Source: an uncultured Succinivibrio sp.
GTDB lineage: Bacteria > Pseudomonadota > Gammaproteobacteria > Enterobacterales > Succinivibrionaceae
Reading direction: 5' to 3'
DNA: 64,000 nt
Assembly (NCBI GenBank): GCA_934218695.1
Contig: CAKQDA010000006.1
Span: 1 to 64,000, forward strand
Within the stretch, counting starts at the first letter, position 1. Each line of letters opens with the position of its first letter. The notes below the pieces were generated by a model. That model did no database searches, was not told the origin of the DNA, and was given only the letters and a program-made list of their open reading frames with translations. Shown here piece after piece: positions 58,083 to 64,000 of the stretch. Both the position numbers and the translations under genes were made by a program.

Positions 58083-58763
58083 CTACAGCAAAGACTCATT
58101 TACTGAAGATGAATCAAATGATTCATTTTGTTTTTTTATATTTTTTGCTTCTATTACTTTCCTTACAGGGCCGTATGTTTTCCTGTAGCAGGGTAAAATT
58201 GGCAGTTTTTCTAAAAGCTCTAAATGTTGTTTTGTAGGATATCCCTTATGCTTTGCAAAAAGGTACTGAGGATACTGTCTGTCCAGTTCGTACATCTGCC
58301 GGTCACGCTCTACTTTTGCAAGTATTGAAGCTGCGGCAATCTCCGCTACTCTGGCATCCCCCTTTACTACAGCCTGACAGGGTATATCAATATTCTTAAT
58401 TATCTTATTACCATCAACCAAAATGAGATCACACTTTAACAGCATGTTCTCATAGGCTCTTTTCATTGCCTCAAGTGATGCATTAAGAATGTTCATTCTG
58501 TCAATTTCTTCAGGTGTGCACTGACCAATACCATAAGCCAGAGCTTTTTCTTTAATAAGAGGTTCTAAAGCATCTCTTTTCTTTTCAGACAGCTGTTTTG
58601 AGTCATTCAAGCCCTCAATAGGGTTATTGCGATCTAATACCACACAGGCTGCAACAACATTTCCCATCAGTGGTCCGCGTCCTGCCTCATCAGCACCGCA
58701 AACTTTAAATAACGAAGGATCAACTGGATATACAAAAGGTTCAAAGACTATATTTTTAGCCAT
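58083..58763 (-). CDS. rnhB: ribonuclease HII
   Basis: Removes ribonucleotides and RNA primers from DNA-RNA hybrids. The catalytic DEAGRGP with its D-E pair follows the N-terminal FVYP…[13 protein letters not shown], and the later DGN and [10 protein letters not shown] carry further acidic residues. The frame could start at 58835 inside lpxB, but the ATG at 58763 gives an N-terminus aligned with other RNases HII (226 residues), 28 bases after lpxB. A short Ser/Asn-rich tail extends beyond the usual end. Confidence 0.94.
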   Translation of the reverse strand: MAKNIVFEPFVYPVDPSLFKVCGADEAGRGPLMGNVVAACVVLDRNNPIEGLNDSKQLSEKKRDALEPLIKEKALAYGIGQCTPEEIDRMNILNASLEAMKRAYENMLLKCDLILVDGNKIIKNIDIPCQAVVKGDARVAEIAAASILAKVERDRQMYELDRQYPQYLFAKHKGYPTKQHLELLEKLPILPCYRKTYGPVRKVIEAKNIKKQNESFDSSSVNESLL

Positions 58764-58791
58764 TTTTGTTTCGTTGAATAAAAATATCTGT

Positions 58792-60132
58792 TTACTGACT
58801 GTCAGATTTATTTTCAGCAGAATTGAGCTTATCATCTAAAGATGATGTCTGAGTCTGATCAGTTGTATTCTTTGACTCAACAGAAGATGAATCAATGCTT
58901 TCTGCCTCACCAAGCTCAGCACTTTCTATTTGAGCGGTACTTTCCAGGATTACATTTTCCTCATAAGTTCTGTTAATAACTTTAAACACAGCATCACAGG
59001 CCAATTCATCAGAATTGCAGCGCATGCTCTTATGAATATCCTCGAATTCTTTTTTCATAAGGATATTATCGTAAATAAGAAGCTTATACATTTCATCAGC
59101 TAAAGCCGAACTTGTGCAATCTTCCTGAATGAATTCTTTGACTATTTTTCTTCCGGCAATAAGGTTTGGCAGTGAGTATGTATCAATTTTTAACAAACGT
59201 CTTGCAATAAAAGCCGAAACAGGACTTACTTTGTAGGCTACCGCAAAAGGAGTCTTTAAAAGCATGGTTTCAAGTGCTATAGTGCCACAGGTCAAAAGAA
59301 CAGCATCAGATGATGCAATAACATCCTGAGTATTTCCAACAAAAACTGTTATAGACAAATCAGGAGCGACCTCAAGCCAAAGATCCTTGATTAAAGTTGC
59401 CTTTTTGTAGCTTGGCACTGTACATATAAAAACAGTGTCGGGAAGTTTTTTCTTGATAATTCTTGCTGCATGAGCATAGACAGGAAGCATCTTTGTGATG
59501 ATCCCTTTTCTGGAACCTGGCAGAATTCCCATTACTTTGCCTTTAACAGGTTCAACACTTGTTTTTGAAAGGTTTATCCTTTCCCTGCACAGAGTCTGAG
59601 AAAGATTGAGCGGGATTGAATTTGCAAGAGTATGTCCTACATAGGTACAGTGAATACCTCTCTGAGCATACCAGTTCTTTTCAAAAGGCAAGAGGGCTAA
59701 AATCTCATCACAACTGTTTTTAATCCGTTTGACTCGATTCTCCCTCCAGGCCCATACTGATGGGCTGACATAATGAACAGTTGGAATTCCGGCTTTCTTT
59801 ACCCTTTCTTCAACATACAGGTTAAAGTCTGGTAAATCTATGCCTATAAAAATGCAAGGCTTAGCTTCAATGATATTCTTTACAGACTTAGATCTTATTT
59901 TTAAAATTTTTGGAAGTTTCAGAAGAACCTCTGTAAGTCCCATTACAGCTAAATCTTCCATATTTGCAGATGAACGAAGACCCTGATGAATCATCTTAGG
60001 GCCTCCAATTCCGATGAACTGGGCTAAAGGGTCTCTTCTTTTTATGGCCATAATAAGACCTGCCCCTAAAGTGTCACCTGAAGGTTCACCTGCAATCAGA
60101 GCATAAAGATGTGGATTTGCATTAGCCAGCAT
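58792..60132 (-). CDS. lpxB: lipid-A-disaccharide synthase with acidic tail
   Basis: Joins UDP-diacylglucosamine and lipid X to the lipid A disaccharide, at the inner membrane. The N-terminus IAGEPSGDTLGAGLI, SVWAWRENRVKRI and GILPGSRKGI are family motifs. E. coli LpxB has 382 residues; this one has 446, the extra ~60 being a Ser/Glu/Thr/Asp-rich low-complexity tail after VFKVINRTYEE. The start overlaps the lpxA stop by one base (TAATG). Confidence 0.95.
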   Translation of the reverse strand: MLANANPHLYALIAGEPSGDTLGAGLIMAIKRRDPLAQFIGIGGPKMIHQGLRSSANMEDLAVMGLTEVLLKLPKILKIRSKSVKNIIEAKPCIFIGIDLPDFNLYVEERVKKAGIPTVHYVSPSVWAWRENRVKRIKNSCDEILALLPFEKNWYAQRGIHCTYVGHTLANSIPLNLSQTLCRERINLSKTSVEPVKGKVMGILPGSRKGIITKMLPVYAHAARIIKKKLPDTVFICTVPSYKKATLIKDLWLEVAPDLSITVFVGNTQDVIASSDAVLLTCGTIALETMLLKTPFAVAYKVSPVSAFIARRLLKIDTYSLPNLIAGRKIVKEFIQEDCTSSALADEMYKLLIYDNILMKKEFEDIHKSMRCNSDELACDAVFKVINRTYEENVILESTAQIESAELGEAESIDSSSVESKNTTDQTQTSSLDDKLNSAENKSDSQ

Positions 60133-60926
60133 TAGCGAATGATTCCTCTACCGTCCTGCTTTAAGAAGTCTACCAGAGGTTGCACCTCACTATGCTCCTG
60201 TGCTAATTTTTCTATTTCAGCTAAAGCTTCTTCCAGAGTAAGGCTTTTCTTGTACAGGAACATATAAGCCTGGAAAATAGCTGAAATTGCCTCTTTTGAG
60301 AAACCACGTCTCTGCAAACCTACTTTGTTAATACCAAAAGGCTTGGCATAGTGACCTGCAGCCATAACATAAGGAGGAACATCCATGTTCAGAGCAGCCA
60401 TGCCGCCGACCATAGCGTGACAGCCTACTCTTCCGAACTGATGAATTGCAGCTAGTCCTCCAAATACCACATAGTCATCAATGGTTACGTGGCCTGCTAA
60501 GGTTGCATTATTTGAGAAGATACAGTGATCACCAATTAAACAGTCATGAGCAACATGAGTATTAATCATAAACAGATTATTTGATCCAACTGTTGTTGTA
60601 CCTCTACCCTGCACAGTTCCTCTGTGCATTGAGCAGTGCTCACGGATCACGTTGTAATCACCAATAGTTAATGTAGTTGGTTCCCCGGCATACTTAAGAT
60701 CCTGACAACCTTCACCTATTGAGCAAAACTGATAAAAGTGATTTCCCTTACCTATTGTGGTAGGTCCACGTACTACACAAAATGGCTCAAATATGCAGTC
60801 ATCACCTACAGTAACATTACCCTCAATGATTACATTCTCGCGAATGGTAACATTCTTGCCTAACTTTACGTCTGGTCCAATCTTTGCGCTTGGATCAATT
60901 ATTCCAGTAGCTTGAGTCAATGTCAT
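60132..60926 (-). CDS. lpxA: UDP-N-acetylglucosamine acyltransferase
   Basis: First step of lipid A synthesis, adding an R-3-hydroxyacyl chain to UDP-GlcNAc. It consists of hexapeptide repeats forming a left-handed beta helix (from [19 protein letters not shown] on) and a C-terminal helical part with RRGFSKEAI. The catalytic histidine lies in [13 protein letters not shown]. 264 residues. Between fabZ and lpxB in the usual order. Confidence 0.97.
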   Translation of the reverse strand: MTLTQATGIIDPSAKIGPDVKLGKNVTIRENVIIEGNVTVGDDCIFEPFCVVRGPTTIGKGNHFYQFCSIGEGCQDLKYAGEPTTLTIGDYNVIREHCSMHRGTVQGRGTTTVGSNNLFMINTHVAHDCLIGDHCIFSNNATLAGHVTIDDYVVFGGLAAIHQFGRVGCHAMVGGMAALNMDVPPYVMAAGHYAKPFGINKVGLQRRGFSKEAISAIFQAYMFLYKKSLTLEEALAEIEKLAQEHSEVQPLVDFLKQDGRGIIR

Positions 60927-60941
60927 TCACCCTTTTGATGA

Positions 60942-61406
60942 TTAGTGTTTAGCGCACATTAAATCAGCTGTGCATACTACCTTACCGTCAACACTGGCAA
61001 CACCACTAAAAGATGCAATGCCACGCTTTTCTTTAAAATATTCAACATCAAGCACTAACTGATCACCAGGTACTACTGGTCTCTTAAAACGTGCATGATC
61101 AATAGCGGCAAAATAATACAGCTCACCGTCGTTTGGCTTACCTACCATGGTAAAAGCCAGAATGCCGGTTGCCTGAGCCATTGCCTCAAGAATCAGTACT
61201 CCAGGTAAAATTGGCTTGCCTGGAAAATGTCCCTGGAAAAAAGGCTCATTAAATGTAATATTCTTAATAGCTCTTAAGGTTTTGTGCTCTTCAGTAATTG
61301 AATAGTCAATTACTCTGTCAATCATTAAAAATGGATACCTGTGTGGCAACAGAGCCATGATCTGTTCAACATCTAATGTATGCTTATTTTCTACAGTATC
61401 AGTCAT
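60942..61406 (-). CDS. fabZ: 3-hydroxyacyl-ACP dehydratase FabZ
   Basis: Hot-dog-fold dehydratase of fatty-acid elongation. The catalytic motif [20 protein letters not shown] contains the histidine and glutamate, and [13 protein letters not shown] is the family N-terminal segment. 154 residues. It draws on the same hydroxyacyl-ACP pool as the flanking lpxD and lpxA, which is why these genes are often linked. Confidence 0.97.
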   Translation of the reverse strand: MTDTVENKHTLDVEQIMALLPHRYPFLMIDRVIDYSITEEHKTLRAIKNITFNEPFFQGHFPGKPILPGVLILEAMAQATGILAFTMVGKPNDGELYYFAAIDHARFKRPVVPGDQLVLDVEYFKEKRGIASFSGVASVDGKVVCTADLMCAKH

Positions 61407-61424
61407 TTAATCACCTTTTCTATT

Positions 61425-62456
61425 TTATTGCTTTAATTGCTTGGTCAGCGACTCTACCTGCTCCTCAAGAGCTGATAAACGATGGTACATTTCGTTAATA
61501 TGCAGAGTTCTTGCTGCAGTAATACGCCATTCCTTATTGGTCTGAGCAGGAATACCTGATGAATATATACCCGGCTTGTCAATTGAGCGCATCACCATAC
61601 ACATACCACTGACAGTTACACCATCACAGATACTAATGTGACCGTTAAATACAGATGTGCCACCAATTATACAGTATTTTCCGATTGTTACAGAACCGGC
61701 AAATGTAGTACCACCAGCAACAGCAGTTCCGTAGCCGATATGAACATTGTGTGCAATCTGACACAGGTTATCGATAATTACATTATCTTCAATAACAGTA
61801 TCATCAATAGCACCACGATCAATACAGGTGCATGCACCGATTTCAACTCTGTTGCCGATTACGACCCTGCCTGTCTGAGGTATCTTAATCCACTCGCCAC
61901 GCTCATTTGCATAACCAAAGCCGTCACCACCGATAACGGTACCTGACTGTACTAAGCAGTTATCTCCAATTACACAGTCATGGTAAAGGCTGACATTAGG
62001 GTAAAGTTTGGTGTTATTGCCAACTCTAGCCTTAGGACCGATAACCACATTGGCACCGAGCTGTACGTTGTCTCCAATTACTGCGCCCGACTGAATGTTC
62101 ACATTAGGACCAATAGATACATTCTTACCGATGCAAGCATCAGGAGAAACTACAGCAGAGCTGTCTACACCAACAGCAATTGCAGGAGTTGTATCTAATA
62201 ACTGAGCTACCTTAGCAAAGCCAACATAAGGATCCTTCATTACAAGTACAGCACATTTAGCGTGAGGTACATCCTCTTCTTTTAAAATCACTGCACCAGC
62301 GTGTGACTCGCTCAGGACTGTTCTGTACTTAGGATCTGACAGGAAGCTTATCTCCTGTTCCTTTGCAGTCTTTAAATTGGCAACATGAGTAATCTGGATA
62401 TCACCGTTGCCTATCAGCTTTGCACTGAGCTTCTCTGCAATATCTTTTAGCAGCAT
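61425..62456 (-). CDS. lpxD: UDP-3-O-(3-hydroxyacyl)glucosamine N-acyltransferase
   Basis: Third step of lipid A synthesis. An N-terminal uridine-binding domain (LLKDIAEKLSAKLIGNGDI) is followed by the hexapeptide beta-helix, with the catalytic histidine in CQIAHNVHIGYGT, and a C-terminal helix (HRLSALEEQVESLTKQL) that binds ACP. 343 residues. Between skp and fabZ. Confidence 0.97.
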   Translation of the reverse strand: MLLKDIAEKLSAKLIGNGDIQITHVANLKTAKEQEISFLSDPKYRTVLSESHAGAVILKEEDVPHAKCAVLVMKDPYVGFAKVAQLLDTTPAIAVGVDSSAVVSPDACIGKNVSIGPNVNIQSGAVIGDNVQLGANVVIGPKARVGNNTKLYPNVSLYHDCVIGDNCLVQSGTVIGGDGFGYANERGEWIKIPQTGRVVIGNRVEIGACTCIDRGAIDDTVIEDNVIIDNLCQIAHNVHIGYGTAVAGGTTFAGSVTIGKYCIIGGTSVFNGHISICDGVTVSGMCMVMRSIDKPGIYSSGIPAQTNKEWRITAARTLHINEMYHRLSALEEQVESLTKQLKQ

Positions 62457-62473
62457 AGATTAAGTCCTGTAAA

Positions 62474-63043
62474 TTATTTCTTGCTATCCTTGTTTTCTTT
62501 CTTAGCAGGCTTTAGCTTTGAGGCTCTGGCAATAACTTCTTCAGAAATATCAACAGCATCTGAAGCAAAAACAACTGACTCACCGCGAATGACTAAATCA
62601 ATGCCTCGCTCTTTTGCAATTCTGTCAATTGCAGTCTGAATTAACTTACCGAGTTTCATCTCAGCTTCACGCTGTCTCTTCTGAGAATCTTCCTGCAAAG
62701 CCTGACCCTTTAAATCATAGTCAGCCTTTAACTTTGCAAGCTTACGCTGAAGTTCAGTTGCCTTATCGCCCTGAGATTTCTGCAATTCAGATTCTAACTT
62801 AGCGCCTTCCTGCTGAATCTTCTGTAACTCTTGAGAACGTGGGCCAAATTCCTTCTGCATGGCCTCTGACTCTGCTTTAGCCTGAGGAAGCTCTGCCATA
62901 ATCAGACGAAGATTTACAACTGCAATATTAGTTGCTGACTTCTTAGCAGCCTGTTCTGTCTTAACAGCAGAGTCATCAGCATAAGTTGTTGTTGAAATTA
63001 AAGCCATTGAAACTGCAGATGCTAATAATAATTTTTTTAACAT
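62474..63043 (-). CDS. skp: periplasmic chaperone Skp (OmpH)
   Basis: Holds unfolded outer-membrane proteins on their way to BamA. The signal peptide ends near residue 22 (ISTTTYADD). The mature part starts with a short beta segment IAVVNLRLIMAELPQA, continues with long coiled-coil arms rich in Lys/Gln/Glu, and returns to the IDLVIRGESVVFASDAVDISEEVI trimer core. 189 residues; a Lys-rich end of about 15 residues is extra. It follows bamA by 15 bases. Confidence 0.95.
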   Translation of the reverse strand: MLKKLLLASAVSMALISTTTYADDSAVKTEQAAKKSATNIAVVNLRLIMAELPQAKAESEAMQKEFGPRSQELQKIQQEGAKLESELQKSQGDKATELQRKLAKLKADYDLKGQALQEDSQKRQREAEMKLGKLIQTAIDRIAKERGIDLVIRGESVVFASDAVDISEEVIARASKLKPAKKENKDSKK

Positions 63044-63058
63044 TTTATACTCCTACTT

Positions 63059-64000
63059 TTAGAAACTGCTTCCGATGTTGAAATTAAACTGCTCTGTATC
63101 ATCGCCACTGTACTTCTTAATTGCCTTGGCCAGATTAAATGTCAGAGGTCCCATAGGAGACATCCAGGTTAGTGCAAAACCAACTGAGGTGCGGTACTTA
63201 CCAGGATCAGAATAATCAACAGTGTACATCTTTGAACGGGTATCCCATAGTGCACCGGCATCGAAGAATATTGCGGACCTTACGCTACTCTTGTAGGCTT
63301 CTGCAACTAAAGGAGTTGGAATAACAAATTCAGCCGTGGCCGTCCAGAATGCGTTACCACCAACTGAGGTTGAAGACTCATAATATGCATCAGCATTTGG
63401 GTACTTGTATAGAGCACGAGGACCAATAGAATTGCGGCTAAAACCTCTCATCCACTCTGAACCACCAAGTGAGAAGTTATCAAAGAATGGAAGAATTTCC
63501 TTTACACCATTCTTTGATCTGTAACCGTTACCATAACCGACTCTGCCACGAACAGTGAACACATATTCGTGATACATATCGATTGGGAAATAGTGATAGG
63601 TTTCTGCTGTAGCCTTATAATAGTGCATATCTGAATTAGGTGTTGTAGCAGTAAAAGACAGTACCTGCTTGTTACCTGATGTAGGGAAAACACCCTTATC
63701 AAGGCTGTTATGACTCAGATCAAAGCCTATCTTGTAGTCCAAAAACTCTACTGAACCTGTGGCATCTTTTGAATACATATCAAAGAACACATCTGACTGC
63801 TCAAAACGTGTACCGTTGTTCTTGATTTTTGACTTCTCAATACCTAGATTGTAATTAACAAACCATGTTTCAGAGATTGGATAACCTATGTTGAAAGCTG
63901 CTCCATATGTGTGATTGGTGTAATCAACCACATCCTCATCATCATCGCCATCGTACTTATCGAGGTATAATCTGCCACCCAGACTTACATTATCCACAGT
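63059..64000 (-). CDS. bamA: outer-membrane protein assembly factor BamA, C-terminal part
   Basis: Only the last ~313 codons are in the window; the gene continues beyond 64000, so the POTRA domains are not seen. The visible part is the 16-strand beta barrel: FFDNFSLGGSEWMRGF (the conserved (V/I)RGF loop, here MRGF), SAIFFDAGALWD, and the end SPMGPLTFNLAKAIKK to a C-terminal phenylalanine, the usual beta-signal. An acidic insert DKYDGDDDEDVVDY lies in an early loop. It heads the bamA-skp-lpxD-fabZ-lpxA-lpxB-rnhB-accA-tilS run. Confidence 0.95.
   Translation of the reverse strand, partial: TVDNVSLGGRLYLDKYDGDDDEDVVDYTNHTYGAAFNIGYPISETWFVNYNLGIEKSKIKNNGTRFEQSDVFFDMYSKDATGSVEFLDYKIGFDLSHNSLDKGVFPTSGNKQVLSFTATTPNSDMHYYKATAETYHYFPIDMYHEYVFTVRGRVGYGNGYRSKNGVKEILPFFDNFSLGGSEWMRGFSRNSIGPRALYKYPNADAYYESSTSVGGNAFWTATAEFVIPTPLVAEAYKSSVRSAIFFDAGALWDTRSKMYTVDYSDPGKYRTSVGFALTWMSPMGPLTFNLAKAIKKYSGDDTEQFNFNIGSSF

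Overview
The window looks like a piece of chromosome from an AT-rich gammaproteobacterium. The gene orders serB-radA, bamA-skp-lpxD-fabZ-lpxA-lpxB-rnhB-accA-tilS, ribF-ileS-lspA-ispH with divergent rpsT, mltG-tmk-holB and a Leu/His/Arg tRNA operon are all of the enterobacterial/Aeromonadales type. FabV, a fused FeoAB ferrous-iron transporter and low GC suggest a host-associated anaerobe; Succinivibrionaceae is my best guess, but that is inference and not a match I could run.

Layout. 1-4.8 kb: radA, serB, a TatD-type hydrolase and prfC, all on the minus strand. 4.9-9.6 kb: an accessory strip with a DUF3791-DUF3990-DUF3791 cassette (possible ADP-ribosyltransferase toxin-antitoxin), a heat-shock Hsp20 gene with a sigma32-type promoter, a truncated AAA ATPase behind three 32-bp-spaced repeats, an AT-rich phosphoribosyltransferase-like gene, an orphan three-repeat CRISPR array and two broken transposases. 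It ends at a tRNA operon (9.6-9.9 kb). 10.2-24.9 kb: housekeeping genes (TSUP transporter, folD, fabV, dacB, kinase-like protein, alaA, DUF4357, rRNA methyltransferase, deaD, feoAB, flavin reductase). 25.3-30.0 kb: leuABCD. 30.1-33.3 kb: TSCPD protein, nitroreductase, galM, second TSUP transporter. 33.7-42.5 kb: tRNA-Leu, lptG, an AraC regulator lying between lptG and lptF, holB, tmk, mltG and a membrane protein with a degenerate GGDEF domain. 42.8-53.3 kb: valS, a small secreted protein, metY, ispH, lspA, ileS, ribF, rpsT. 53.3-55.7 kb: a periplasmic sugar-binding protein inside a noncoding-RNA-rich region. 55.7-64 kb: the outer-membrane biogenesis cluster from tilS back to the C-terminal barrel of bamA, which runs off the window.

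The most interesting signal is at 53.6-55.7 kb. Four plus-strand units each carry an extracytoplasmic-stress (sigmaE) type promoter, (G/T)GAACTT, exactly 16 bases, TCTAA, followed 60-95 bases later by an intrinsic terminator. Three of them are tandem copies of one sequence, and a compensatory change in the terminator stem keeps it paired in the diverged copy. Their central single-stranded part is antisense to a typical translation start (AGGAAA...ATGAAAAAAGTCACC). I read this as a multicopy family of sigmaE-dependent small RNAs aimed at mRNAs of a protein family beginning MKKVTS, likely envelope proteins, beside the lpx/bam genes. A further structured transcript on the opposite strand, with its own terminator, lies next to the fourth unit.
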